Source: Frigidibacter albus (GTDB lineage: Bacteria > Pseudomonadota > Alphaproteobacteria > Rhodobacterales > Rhodobacteraceae). Taken from it: a stretch of 64,000 bases of DNA. The translations under genes and the position numbers were made by a program. Positions 28,181 through 36,672 of the stretch are shown here, piece by piece (within the stretch, counting starts at the first letter, position 1; every line of letters begins with the position of its first letter). Below the pieces are notes generated by a model. The model made no database searches, had not been told where the DNA came from, and saw only the letters and a list, made by a program, of their open reading frames with translations. The stretch spans positions 124,001 to 188,000 of the forward strand of contig NZ_JAAAUC010000004.1 of assembly GCF_009908165.1 (NCBI RefSeq), written 5' to 3'.

Positions 28181-29542
28181 TTAGTTGAGCGAGTCCCAGG
28201 TCTTGCGGATCATCGCGCCGACCTCGGCGGCATCGGCGCCGCCCGCATAGTCGATCATGCCGGTCCAGAAGGCGCCAGCCCCGACCGCGCCCGGCATCAG
28301 GTCCGATCCGTCAAAGCGGAAGGTGTCGGCGGCCAACAGGATATCGGCCATTTTGCGCAGGGTCGGATCGCCGTAGACCTCGGGGTTGGCAGTCTTCAGC
28401 GGGGTCAGGAAGCCCGATTGCGCCATCCACACCTCATGCGCGATCGGGGTTTGCAGGAATGCCATGAAGGCGCGGGCCGCCTCGGTATCGCGGGTGATGG
28501 CGAAGGTGGTGCCACCGCCCAGAACCGGCTTGCCCAGATCCTGATCGGCATAGGCGGGGAAGTAGAAGAAGTCGGCATCGAGTCCGACTTCAGTGCCCTC
28601 GGGGAAGAAGGAGGGGATGAACGAGGCCTGCTTGTGCATGTAGCAGCCGGGGGGCGAGGCAAACAGACCCTTGGGGCTGTCGCGGAAATCGGTGGAGGCG
28701 ACGGCACCGGCGCCGCCCTGCACGAAATCGTCGTTGCGCACGAACCAGCCGAATTCCTCGATGGCGGCGACGACCTTCGGGTCATCGAAGGGCAGATCCC
28801 CTCGGGTCCAGGCGTCGTAATCCTCGGGCGTGTTGATCCGCAGCATCAGGTCCTCGACCCAGTCGGTCGCGGGCCAGCCGGTGGCGGCGCCTGACCCGAG
28901 GCCGATGCACCAGGGGGTCTCGCCCTCGTCCACGATCTGCTGGGTCAGGGCCTTGAGGTCTTCCATCGTCTCGGGGATCTCGTAGCCGGCATCCTCGAAG
29001 TTCTCAGGCACGAACCAGACCAGCGATTTCAGGTCGACCTTGTAGAGGAGGCCGTAGAAGTCATCCGTGCCATCGGGGCCGGTATGGGTGCCAAGGTCCA
29101 CCCAGGACGGGCCGGCGGCATAGTTTTCCAGCACCCAGTCGGAGGTCTCCTGCCCCAGCGGCGTGATATGGCCGCGACTGGCAAGGTCGCCGACAAGGCC
29201 GGGCTGCGGGAAGATGGCGATGTCAGGCGGGCTGCCGGCGCCGGTGTCGATGACGATCTGCTGCTCGAAGCTGTCGGACCCCGAATAGCGCACATCGGCG
29301 CCGGTTGCGGCGGCGAAATAGGCGACCACACTGTCGATCAGCTCCTTGTCGGGGCCAAGCCAGGGGCCGAAGAGGGTGAGCGTCTGGCCGGAGAGGTCTT
29401 GCTTGAATGCCTCGTAACTGGCCCAGTCGAAGCGCGGATCCTCGCCCGGGGCGAAGACCAGATCCTGCGCGGCGGCGCCTAGCGGGGCGGCAACCGCGGT
29501 GAGCGCGAGCAGGGCGAGCCCTGCGGAACGGCCAGCTTTCAT
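28181..29542 (-). CDS. aglE: Alpha-glucoside-binding periplasmic protein
   Basis: 453 residues, the solute-binding protein of the Agl importer. Signal peptide MKAGRSAGLALLALTAVAAP with probable cleavage after GAAAQ. Typical family 1 binding-protein features: VVAYFAAATGADVRYSGSDSF, PPDIAIFPQPGLVGDL and YGLLYKVDLKSLVW. The ATG at 29542 follows GGGAGGA. First gene of the operon, divergent from aglR, with the nearer AglR-type palindrome about 52 bases upstream of its start. Confidence 0.93.
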   Translation of the reverse strand: MKAGRSAGLALLALTAVAAPLGAAAQDLVFAPGEDPRFDWASYEAFKQDLSGQTLTLFGPWLGPDKELIDSVVAYFAAATGADVRYSGSDSFEQQIVIDTGAGSPPDIAIFPQPGLVGDLASRGHITPLGQETSDWVLENYAAGPSWVDLGTHTGPDGTDDFYGLLYKVDLKSLVWFVPENFEDAGYEIPETMEDLKALTQQIVDEGETPWCIGLGSGAATGWPATDWVEDLMLRINTPEDYDAWTRGDLPFDDPKVVAAIEEFGWFVRNDDFVQGGAGAVASTDFRDSPKGLFASPPGCYMHKQASFIPSFFPEGTEVGLDADFFYFPAYADQDLGKPVLGGGTTFAITRDTEAARAFMAFLQTPIAHEVWMAQSGFLTPLKTANPEVYGDPTLRKMADILLAADTFRFDGSDLMPGAVGAGAFWTGMIDYAGGADAAEVGAMIRKTWDSLN

Positions 29543-29593
29543 TCCATCCTCCCAGACAGTGCGCATGGGCGCGGCCATCGGGCATGATGGCAG

Positions 29594-29607
29594 CCAAAGC
29601 GCTTTGG
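29594..29607. promoter_or_regulatory. AglR operator 1 (palindrome)
   Basis: CCAAAGCGCTTTGG is a perfect 14-bp palindrome with the central CG typical of LacI-family sites. An identical copy lies 166 bases away (29760-29773), both within the aglE-aglR divergent region. This one is near the aglE start. Confidence 0.82.
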
Positions 29608-29759
29608 TGTTGGCGGAAGATCACCCGGATCGGGCGAGTTGTCAACGCCCCGCCGCGCAGGGGCCGGACCGGCAAGAACCCCTTTGCAGGTGCAGAAAAA
29701 ATCGCTAGCTGCGGGGAATTGACGCGGGAAGAGGCTGGCCTTACGCTCCGCCATCACTG

Positions 29760-29773
29760 CCAAAGCGCTTTGG
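29760..29773. promoter_or_regulatory. AglR operator 2 (palindrome)
   Basis: Same sequence as operator 1, CCAAAGCGCTTTGG, ending 8 bases before the aglR start codon, so it would give autoregulation. Two identical sites 166 bases apart would permit DNA looping across the promoter region. Confidence 0.82.
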
Positions 29774-29781
29774 ATATCCGC

Positions 29782-30840
29782 ATGAACCTCAAGGAACTGT
29801 CCCAGATCCTCGGCCTGTCGCAGACCACGGTGAGCCGCGCTCTGAACGGTTACCCCGAGGTCGGCGAGGCGACGCGCAGACGGGTGCAGGAAGCGGCGGC
29901 GGCGCACCATTACCGCCCCAGCACCCGCGCCAAGGGGCTGGCGACGGGGCGCGCGATGGCAATTGGCCATGTGATCCCGGTCTCCACCCGGCATGAGATC
30001 GTGAACCCGGTCTTTGCCGATTTTATTGCGGGGGCCGGTGAAACCTATGCGGCCAAGGGCTATGACATGATCCTGTCGGTGGTCGATGACGACCGCGAGG
30101 CGCGCACCTACCGCGACATCGCCGCCAAGCGGAATGTGGACGGGATCCTGGTCCACGGGCCCGAGTTGAACGACCCGCGCATCGCGCTGCTGACGGAACT
30201 GGGGTTGCCCTTCGTGGTGCATGGCCGCGCCAGCGGGGTCGCCCTGCCCTATTCCTGGCTGGACGTGAACAACACCCGCGCCTTTCGCCGCGCGACGGAT
30301 TTCCTTCTCGACCTCGGGCATCGGCGCATCGCGCTGGTCAACGGGCTGGAGGAGATGGATTTCGCGGCCCGCCGCCGCCGGGGCTATGAGGCGGCACTGC
30401 TGGCGCGGGGCGTGGCACCCGATCCGGCGCTGATGCGCTCGTCGGAGATGACCGAGAATTACGGGCATGAGGCGGCGGCCGAGATGCTGCGCCTGCCGGA
30501 CCCGCCCACCGCCTTCCTGACCGCCTCGATGATCTCGGCCCTCGGCGTGCGGCGGGCGATCGAGGATGCCGGGCTGAAGATGGGGCGCGACGTGTCGATC
30601 GTGACCCATGACGACGATCTTGGCTATCTTCGCAATGGCGACGGGGCCGATCCGATCTTCACCGCCACCCGCTCTTCCGTGCGCGAGGCGGGGCGGCTGG
30701 CGGCGGCGATGCTGCTGGAGCTGGTGGCGGACCCGGACCGCACCCCGCGCAGCCGGTTGATGGAGGCGACGCTGGTCGTCGGGCAGTCCACCGGCCCCGC
30801 GCCGCAGCAGGCGCAGGCCGCACTATCCCAAAGGAGATGA
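29782..30840 (+). CDS. aglR: LacI-family repressor of the agl operon
   Basis: 352 residues. The N-terminal helix-turn-helix and hinge (MNLKELSQILGLSQTTVSRA, then EVGEATRRRVQEAA) are followed by the sugar-binding domain (GHVIPV, FADFIAGAGETYAAKGYDM, DGILVHG, LGHRRIALVNG, and a conserved DDD at THDDDLGYLRNG). It most likely represses aglEFGAK in the absence of an alpha-glucoside inducer. ATG at 29782 begins the DNA-binding domain directly; ribosome site poor. It overlaps or abuts the GH1 gene, so regulator, glucosidase and glucokinase form one unit. Confidence 0.9.
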   Translation: MNLKELSQILGLSQTTVSRALNGYPEVGEATRRRVQEAAAAHHYRPSTRAKGLATGRAMAIGHVIPVSTRHEIVNPVFADFIAGAGETYAAKGYDMILSVVDDDREARTYRDIAAKRNVDGILVHGPELNDPRIALLTELGLPFVVHGRASGVALPYSWLDVNNTRAFRRATDFLLDLGHRRIALVNGLEEMDFAARRRRGYEAALLARGVAPDPALMRSSEMTENYGHEAAAEMLRLPDPPTAFLTASMISALGVRRAIEDAGLKMGRDVSIVTHDDDLGYLRNGDGADPIFTATRSSVREAGRLAAAMLLELVADPDRTPRSRLMEATLVVGQSTGPAPQQAQAALSQRR

Positions 30841-30842
30841 CC

Positions 30843-32171
30843 ATGCGCTTCCGCAGAGGCGACTTCCCCGAAGACTTCGTCTTCGGCACCGCAACCTCGG
30901 CCTATCAGATCGAGGGCTCGGCGCTTGGCGGCGCTGGCCCCTGCCATTGGGATACTTTCGCAGCAACCCCGGGCAACGTGATCCGCGCCGAGGATGGCGC
31001 ACGCGCCTGCGAGCATGTCCACCGCTGGCCCGAGGATCTGGATCTGGTGCGGGACGGCAATTTCGACGCCTACCGCTTCTCGGTCAACTGGGCGCGGGTG
31101 CTGCCCGAGGGGCGCGGCGCGGTGAATGCCGAGGGGATGGATTACTACGACCGGCTGGTGGACGGGATGCTGGAGCGGGGGCTGCAGCCCTGGCTGACGC
31201 TGTATCACTGGGACATGCCGTCGGCGCTGGCGATGCGCGGCGGCTGGACCAACCCGGATGTGGCGGGCTGGTTCACCGATTATGCGCGGCTGGTGATGGG
31301 CCGTCTGGGGGATCGTGTCACCGCCACCGCCACCGTCAACGAGCCGTGGTGCGTGGCCTGGCTGTCGCACTTCCTCGGCATCCACGCGCCGGGGCTGCGC
31401 GATATCCGCGCCGCCGCCCATGCCATGCATCATGTGCTGCTGGCGCATGGCACGGCCGTGCAGGCGCTGCGGGCCGACGGGCACCGGGACCTGGGGATCG
31501 TGCTGAACATGGAGGTCTGCGCGCCGGCGAGTGACGCGCCCGAGGACCACGCCGCGGCGGCCCGGCAGGACGCGATCTTCAACCGCTGGTTCCTGGAGGC
31601 GATCACCAAGGGCAGCTACCCCGCCGAGGCGCTGGAGGGGCTGGAGCCGCATCTGCCGCACGGCTGGCAGGGCGACATGGCGCAGATCGCGCAGCCGCTG
31701 GACTGGTTGGGGCTGAACTACTACACCCGCCGCTTCCATGAGGCGGCGCCGAGCCAGCCTTGGCCTTCGTCACGCGAGGTGCCGGGACCGGGGCCGAAGA
31801 CCGGATCCGGCTGGGAGATCTACCCGGACGGGCTTGAGCAGTTCCTGCGCCGCACCGGCGCAGCGGTGGGCGACCTGCCGATCCACGTGACCGAGACCGG
31901 GATGGCCTGGCCCGACCGGGTCGTGGAGGGCGCGGTGAATGACGCCGAGCGCATCGCCTTCATGGACGCGCATCTGGCCGCGGCGGGCCGGGCGCGAGAT
32001 GCAGGTGTGAACCTGAAAGGCTTCTTCTGCTGGTCGCTGCTGGACAATTACGAATGGGCCGATGGCTATGACAAACGCTTCGGGCTGGTGCATGTCGACT
32101 GGGATACCCTGTCACGTCGGCCCAAGGCATCCTATCTTGCCCTTGCAGATGCCCTGACCCGGAGACCCTGA
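30843..32171 (+). CDS. Beta-glucosidase, GH1
   Basis: 442 residues, full-length retaining glycosidase of family GH1. N-terminal FPEDFVFGTATSAYQIEG, acid/base Glu167 in ATVNEPW, nucleophile Glu350 in VTETGMA, and C-terminal GFFCWSLLDNYEWADGYDKRFGL. The nucleophile motif TETG replaces the common TENG. The ATG at 30843 has AAAGGAG 6 bases upstream; an ATG at 30837 is too close to that site. Placed between aglR and glk, it would widen use of imported glucosides to beta-linked ones. No signal peptide. Confidence 0.92.
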   Translation: MRFRRGDFPEDFVFGTATSAYQIEGSALGGAGPCHWDTFAATPGNVIRAEDGARACEHVHRWPEDLDLVRDGNFDAYRFSVNWARVLPEGRGAVNAEGMDYYDRLVDGMLERGLQPWLTLYHWDMPSALAMRGGWTNPDVAGWFTDYARLVMGRLGDRVTATATVNEPWCVAWLSHFLGIHAPGLRDIRAAAHAMHHVLLAHGTAVQALRADGHRDLGIVLNMEVCAPASDAPEDHAAAARQDAIFNRWFLEAITKGSYPAEALEGLEPHLPHGWQGDMAQIAQPLDWLGLNYYTRRFHEAAPSQPWPSSREVPGPGPKTGSGWEIYPDGLEQFLRRTGAAVGDLPIHVTETGMAWPDRVVEGAVNDAERIAFMDAHLAAAGRARDAGVNLKGFFCWSLLDNYEWADGYDKRFGLVHVDWDTLSRRPKASYLALADALTRRP

Positions 32172-33151
32172 TGACCGATGCCCCGCTTTGCCTTGTTGCC
32201 GATGTCGGTGGCACCAATACCCGTGTCGCGCTGGCGCAGGCCGGGCGGATCATGCCGGATTCGGTGCGCCGCTACACCAATACCGGCTTTGCGGGGCTGG
32301 ATGCGGTGCTGGCGCAGTTCCGCGCCGATGAGGGCTGCCCCGTGCCCGACGGCGCCTGCGTTGCCGTCGCGGGCCCGGTGCGCGGTGGCATCGGCCGCTT
32401 GACCAACCTTGACTGGGCGATGGACGGGGCCGGGCTCGCCGCCGCGACCGGCGCGCGCACGGTGGCGGTGCTCAACGACCTGCAGGCGCAGGGCCATGCG
32501 CTTGGCCATCTGGCGCCGGGGGCGCATCGCACGATCATTGCGGCGGCGGCAGAGGCAGGCGGCTCACAGCTGGTGATCGGCGTCGGCACCGGCTTCAACG
32601 CCGCCCCGGTGCATGAAGGGCCGGGTGGGCGCGTGGTGGTGCCGTCAGAATGCGGCCATGTCACCTTGCCGGTGCGGGGTGACGCCGATCTGCGGCTGTC
32701 GCGCTTCGTGGCGCGGGGGCATGGCTTTCCGGGCGTGGAAGAGGTGCTCTCGGGCCGCGGCATCGCCCATATCGACGCCTGGCTGGCGGGCGAGGCCGGC
32801 GAGACCGGGGCGCGTGATTCGGCCGCTATCCTTGCCGCGCTGGAGGCGGGCGAGGACCGGGCCCGCCAGACCGTGGCCACCGCAGTGCGGATGCTGGGCG
32901 CGGTCGCGGGCGATCTGGCGCTGATCCACCTGCCCTTTGGCGGCGTGCATCTGATCGGCGGCATGGCCCGCGCGCTGGTGCCCTGGCTGGAGGAGTTCGG
33001 TTTTGCGGCGGCCTTCCGCGACAAGGGCCGCTTTGCCCCGCTGATGGCGGATTTCCCGGTCTTTGTGATCGAGGATGACTTCGCCGCGCTGACTGGCTGC
33101 GCCCATTATCTGGCGCAGCGGATGGGCGCAGCCCCGCGGCAGGAAAACTGA
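32171..33151 (+). CDS. glk: Glucokinase
   Basis: 326 residues, Glk family (COG0837). ATP-dependent phosphorylation of glucose released by AglA and the GH1 enzyme. N-terminal phosphate loop LVADVGGTNTRVAL, glucose-binding TNLDWAMD and AVLNDLQAQGHAL, the GTGFNAAP phosphate-2 block, PSECGH and the C-terminal VHLIGGMARAL. ATG overlaps the GH1 stop by one base (TGATG). No terminator is obvious before the CtrA-type box at 33160. Confidence 0.92.
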   Translation: MTDAPLCLVADVGGTNTRVALAQAGRIMPDSVRRYTNTGFAGLDAVLAQFRADEGCPVPDGACVAVAGPVRGGIGRLTNLDWAMDGAGLAAATGARTVAVLNDLQAQGHALGHLAPGAHRTIIAAAAEAGGSQLVIGVGTGFNAAPVHEGPGGRVVVPSECGHVTLPVRGDADLRLSRFVARGHGFPGVEEVLSGRGIAHIDAWLAGEAGETGARDSAAILAALEAGEDRARQTVATAVRMLGAVAGDLALIHLPFGGVHLIGGMARALVPWLEEFGFAAAFRDKGRFAPLMADFPVFVIEDDFAALTGCAHYLAQRMGAAPRQEN

Positions 33152-33159
33152 CTCTGCCG

Positions 33160-33175
33160 TCAAACCTATCTTAAC
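33160..33175. promoter_or_regulatory. CtrA-type box upstream of the chemotaxis operon
   Basis: TCAA, 7 bases, TTAAC. The CtrA consensus is TTAA-N7-TTAAC, so one base differs. CtrA controls motility and chemotaxis genes in Rhodobacterales and other alphaproteobacteria. Confidence 0.5.
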
Positions 33176-33190
33176 CCGGCGCCCCTAAGC

Positions 33191-33222
33191 CTTGTCTCAC
33201 CCGAACGGACGGAGGGGACAAG
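33191..33222 (+). promoter_or_regulatory. Hairpin covering the ribosome site of the che leader ORF
   Basis: CTTGTC (33191-33196) pairs with GACAAG (33217-33222), and CCC (33200-33202) may pair with GGG (33214-33216). The 3' arm holds most of GGAGGGG, the ribosome site for the GTG at 33223, so the fold could hold back translation. Confidence 0.35.
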
Positions 33223-33279
33223 GTGAACGCTACGACCGATCATATTGCACGCGACCATCGTGCGGGGCTGGCGCAATGA
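33223..33279 (+). CDS. Short leader ORF of the chemotaxis operon
   Basis: An 18-codon reading frame starting GTG and encoding MNATTDHIARDHRAGLAQ. It has a good ribosome site (GGAGGGG) and its TGA overlaps the ATG of the STAS gene as ATGA. The STAS gene has no clear ribosome site of its own, so it is probably translated by coupling from this leader. No known function. Confidence 0.5.
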   Translation: MNATTDHIARDHRAGLAQ

Positions 33280-33584
33280 CCGCGCCGCTCTCGCTTGCGC
33301 CCCGGCTCGACCTGCCGGCGGCCAGCCCGCTCTCCGAGGCGATCCGCGCCCGCAAGGGGCAGGCGCTGGACCTTGACGCGGGCAATGTCGCCCATCTGGG
33401 GGGTCTGTGCCTGCAGGTGCTGCTGGCCGCTGCCGCCAGTTGGCGCGCCGCCGGGCAACCGTTGCGCATCAGCCCCCGCTCGCAGGCCTTCGAGGATGCG
33501 GTGGCGATGTTCGGCCTCGCGCCCGCCCAGCTTGAATCGGGCCAGCTTGACTTGGGCCAACTCGAACCGGAGGGCGCGGCATGA
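33276..33584 (+). CDS. STAS-domain protein of the chemotaxis cluster
   Basis: 102 residues. The pattern QALDLDAGNVAHLGGLCLQV followed by GQPLRISPRSQAFEDAVAMFGL matches STAS (anti-sigma-antagonist-like) domains, although the residue after the usual D-S/T phosphorylation loop is not clear here. The tail contains a short LESGQLDLGQLEPE repeat. Such small STAS proteins start che clusters in other alphaproteobacteria; role unproven. ATG overlaps the leader stop; its own stop overlaps cheY as ATGA. Confidence 0.72.
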   Translation: MTAPLSLAPRLDLPAASPLSEAIRARKGQALDLDAGNVAHLGGLCLQVLLAAAASWRAAGQPLRISPRSQAFEDAVAMFGLAPAQLESGQLDLGQLEPEGAA

Positions 33585-33946
33585 GCCTGACCATCCTCGC
33601 CGTCGATGACAGCCGCACGATCCGCGACATGCTGAAACTGGCGCTGACCGAGGCCGGTTTCACCCTGCACCTTGCCGAAGACGGGATGCACGGGCTCGAG
33701 GTGCTGGAGGGCATCGCCCCCGACGCCATCATCTCCGACATCAACATGCCCCGGCTCGACGGCTTTGGCTTCATCGAGGCGGTGCGGGGCCAGGACCGGC
33801 ATCGCGGCACCCCGATTCTGGTGCTGACCACCGAAAGCGCTCCGGAGCTGAAGGCCCGCGCCCGCGCGGCAGGCGCCACCGGCTGGATCGTGAAGCCCTT
33901 CGATCCGCCCAAGCTGGTCAAGGCGCTGCAGATGGTCACCGGGTAG
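33581..33946 (+). CDS. cheY: Chemotaxis response regulator CheY
   Basis: 121 residues, single receiver domain. Acidic pair D9-D10, phospho-acceptor D53 in DAIISDINMPRLDG, Thr in LVLTTES and Lys in VKPFDPP. When phosphorylated by CheA it would bind the flagellar switch or act as a phosphate sink. Start overlaps the STAS gene by 4 bases and cheA follows after 13 bases. Confidence 0.9.
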   Translation: MSLTILAVDDSRTIRDMLKLALTEAGFTLHLAEDGMHGLEVLEGIAPDAIISDINMPRLDGFGFIEAVRGQDRHRGTPILVLTTESAPELKARARAAGATGWIVKPFDPPKLVKALQMVTG

Positions 33947-33959
33947 AGGGCACAGCCGC

Positions 33960-36203
33960 ATGACACATGACCCGATGGCAGAAATCCGCGCCTCGTTCTT
34001 CGTGGAATGCGAGGAACTGCTGGAAAGCCTGCAAGATGCGCTGTCGGTGATGGCGGACCATCTGGAAGGCGATGGCTCGCAGGATACCGAAACGATCAAC
34101 GTGGTGTTCCGCGCCGTCCATTCGATCAAGGGCGGAGCGGGGGCCTTCGGGCTGACGGTGCTGGTCGCCTTCGCGCACCGGTTCGAGACGGTGATGGACG
34201 AGTTGCGCTGCGGCCGACTGGTCGTCGACCACGAGGCGATGAAGCTGTTCTTCCAGGCCGCCGACATGCTGGCCGACCATGTGCGCCTTGCCCGCGACGA
34301 TGCCAGCGGCTCGCCGCCCGGCTCGGAAACCCTGCTGATCGCCGTCGAGGCGCTGATGGGAGAGCGCGCGCCCGAGCTTGAAGAGGAAGAGGTTGCCTTC
34401 GCGCCGATGGGCCTCAGCTTCGATCTGGCGCTGCCGGATCTGGGCGATGCCGCCGATCTCGCCGAAGCGGACGGCCGCTGCTGGACGGTGCGCCTGCGCC
34501 CGCTAGATGCGCTCTATGCCTCGGGGAACGAGACCTTCCATCTGCTGCGCGCGCTGTGCGAGCTGGGCAGCGCCAGCATCACGTGCGACCTGTCGGCCCT
34601 GCCCGATCTGGACGCGCTGATGCCGGAAACCTCCTGCCTCGGCTGGACGGTGCAGCTGACCGGCGGGATCGAGGAAAGCGACATCCGCGCCGTCTTCGAT
34701 TTCGTCGAAGACGTGGCCGAAATCACGATCGCCGAAGCGCAGGAGGTGGCCGCAGAGCTTGGGCTTGCAGCGCCCGAGCCCAAGCCGGAGGCCGCCAGCG
34801 CCCCTGCCATATCGCCGCCCTGCCTCTCGCTCGTGCCGGACCTCATCGTCCCTCCCCTTGCCTCGGCTGCGACGGCCTCGTCCGCCCTGCCGATCCAGCC
34901 CATCGCACTCCCTTCCGAGCGCCCGACAGACCCGGCGCCGGACCGGCTCGCTGCACCCGCCGTGGCCGCCGCCGCGGCAGCCCCTGCCGAAGCGGCGGCC
35001 GCCACCGTGCGCGTCGATCTCGACCGCATCGACCGGCTGGTGAACCTGGTGGGCGAGCTGGTGATCAACCAGGCGATGCTCGCACAAAGCGTGACCGAGG
35101 CCGGGCTGCCGGCGAATTCGGCGGTGATGAACGGGCTCGAAGCCTTCATGATGCTGACCCGCGACATCCAGGACAGCGTGATGATGATCCGCGCCCAGCC
35201 GGTCAAGCCGCTGTTCCAGCGCATGGCCCGGATCGTGCGCGAAGCCTCGGCCGCCGTCGGCAAGGAAGTGCGGCTGCGCAGCGAGGGAGAAGGCACCGAG
35301 GTGGACAAGACGGTGATCGAGCGCCTCGCCGACCCCTTGACCCACATGATCCGCAACGCCGTCGATCACGGGCTGGAAACCCCGGATCGCCGCCGCGAGG
35401 CTGGCAAGCCCGAGGAAGGCGTCGTCACCCTCTCGGCACAGCATCGGTCGGGACGCGTGGTGATCGAGGTCGCCGATGACGGCGCCGGGATCGACCGGCC
35501 CCGGGTGCGCGAAATCGCCATCCGCAAGGGGCTGGTCGCGCCCGATGCGGTGCTGACCGATGCCGAAATCGACAACCTTCTGTTCTTGCCGGGTTTCTCG
35601 ACAGCCAACCAGATCTCTGCCCTGTCGGGCCGCGGGGTCGGCATGGATGTGGTCAAGCAGGCCATCGGTGCCCTTGGCGGCCGTATCGCCATCACGTCGG
35701 AGCGTGGCCAGGGCACCCGCTTCTCGATCAGCCTGCCGCTGACGCTGGCGGTGCTGGACGGCATGGTGGTGCGCGTCGCCGGCGAGACGCTGGTGATCCC
35801 GCTGTCCTCCATCGTCGAGACGGCGACGCTCTCGGCCCATGACATCCGCTCGCTCGGCCCCGAAACCAGCGTGATCCACATCCGCGGCGGCTTTGTCCCG
35901 CTCTACGACCTTGGCACCGAGCTTGCCTATCGCGGCCCCAAGGCCAGCTACGAGGGCGGCATCGTGCTGCTGACGGCCCAAGAAGACGGCAGCCGCGCCG
36001 CGCTGGTCGTGGACGAGATCCTCGAGCAGCGGCAGGTGGTGATCAAGGGGTTGCAGCACAGCTATGGCAACATCCCCGGCGTCGCCGCCGCCACCATCCT
36101 CGGCGACGGCCAGATCGCCCTGATCCTCGACCCGGGCGACCTTGTCGAGAACGCGACCGGCCGCACCCGTTCTGCCGACACAATCTTGGCCCTTGCAGGA
36201 TGA
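33960..36203 (+). CDS. cheA: Chemotaxis histidine kinase CheA
   Basis: 747 residues. P1 phosphotransfer domain with His54 in RAVHSIKGGAGAFG; a divergent middle region (about 125-265); an Ala/Pro-rich linker (about 270-340); P3 dimerisation starting near VDLDRIDRLVNLVGELVIN; P4 kinase with HMIRNAVDHGLE, EVADDGAGID and GRGVGMDVVKQ; and P5 CheW-like domain to the C-terminus (VDEILEQRQVVIKGL). It autophosphorylates and passes phosphate to the CheY and CheB proteins nearby. No receptor gene lies in the window. ATG at 33960 chosen; the Met at codon 6 is an alternative. Confidence 0.93.
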   Translation: MTHDPMAEIRASFFVECEELLESLQDALSVMADHLEGDGSQDTETINVVFRAVHSIKGGAGAFGLTVLVAFAHRFETVMDELRCGRLVVDHEAMKLFFQAADMLADHVRLARDDASGSPPGSETLLIAVEALMGERAPELEEEEVAFAPMGLSFDLALPDLGDAADLAEADGRCWTVRLRPLDALYASGNETFHLLRALCELGSASITCDLSALPDLDALMPETSCLGWTVQLTGGIEESDIRAVFDFVEDVAEITIAEAQEVAAELGLAAPEPKPEAASAPAISPPCLSLVPDLIVPPLASAATASSALPIQPIALPSERPTDPAPDRLAAPAVAAAAAAPAEAAAATVRVDLDRIDRLVNLVGELVINQAMLAQSVTEAGLPANSAVMNGLEAFMMLTRDIQDSVMMIRAQPVKPLFQRMARIVREASAAVGKEVRLRSEGEGTEVDKTVIERLADPLTHMIRNAVDHGLETPDRRREAGKPEEGVVTLSAQHRSGRVVIEVADDGAGIDRPRVREIAIRKGLVAPDAVLTDAEIDNLLFLPGFSTANQISALSGRGVGMDVVKQAIGALGGRIAITSERGQGTRFSISLPLTLAVLDGMVVRVAGETLVIPLSSIVETATLSAHDIRSLGPETSVIHIRGGFVPLYDLGTELAYRGPKASYEGGIVLLTAQEDGSRAALVVDEILEQRQVVIKGLQHSYGNIPGVAAATILGDGQIALILDPGDLVENATGRTRSADTILALAG

Positions 36204-36207
36204 CATC

Positions 36208-36672
36208 ATGATCGAGACCAGATCCCAGTCCAGCACCGAAGTCGAACTGCTGTCCTTCCGCCTCGCCGAACAGGAATACAGCGTCGACATCATGTCGGTG
36301 CGTGAAATCCGCGGCTGGACCCGCGCGACCCCGCTGCCCCATTCGCCGCCCTTCATGCGCGGGGTCATCAACCTGCGCGGCACGGTGCTGCCGGTGATCG
36401 ACCTCGCCTCGCGGCTCGGGATGCCTCCGGTCGAAGGGGACGCCCGCAACGTGATCATCGTCGTGCATGCCGGCGGGCAGAGCGTCGGGCTGCTGGTCGA
36501 TGCCGTGTCCGACATCCTCGCGCTGCCCCGTACCGAATTGCAGCCGCCGCCGGAACTGGCCGCCGATTGCGCGCATAGTTTCGTGCAGGCGCTGACCATC
36601 GTCGATGGCCGGATGATCCGGGTGCTCGACCTCTCGGCCGTGCTGCCGACCTATCAGACCGAGGCCGCATGA
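36208..36672 (+). CDS. cheW: Chemotaxis coupling protein CheW
   Basis: 154 residues. Coupler between receptors and CheA. Motifs EVELLSFRLAEQEYSVDIMS, PPFMRGVINLRGTVLPVIDL, and VGLLVDAVSDILAL. ATG at 36208 is 4 bases after the cheA stop, and an AGGA sits upstream. The stop overlaps cheR as ATGA. Confidence 0.93.
   Translation: MIETRSQSSTEVELLSFRLAEQEYSVDIMSVREIRGWTRATPLPHSPPFMRGVINLRGTVLPVIDLASRLGMPPVEGDARNVIIVVHAGGQSVGLLVDAVSDILALPRTELQPPPELAADCAHSFVQALTIVDGRMIRVLDLSAVLPTYQTEAA

Noticed and set aside
33152-33200. FliA-type flagellar promoter before the che operon
   Set aside because: TCAAA is present but no GCCGATAA-like element at the right spacing; the CtrA box is a better explanation.
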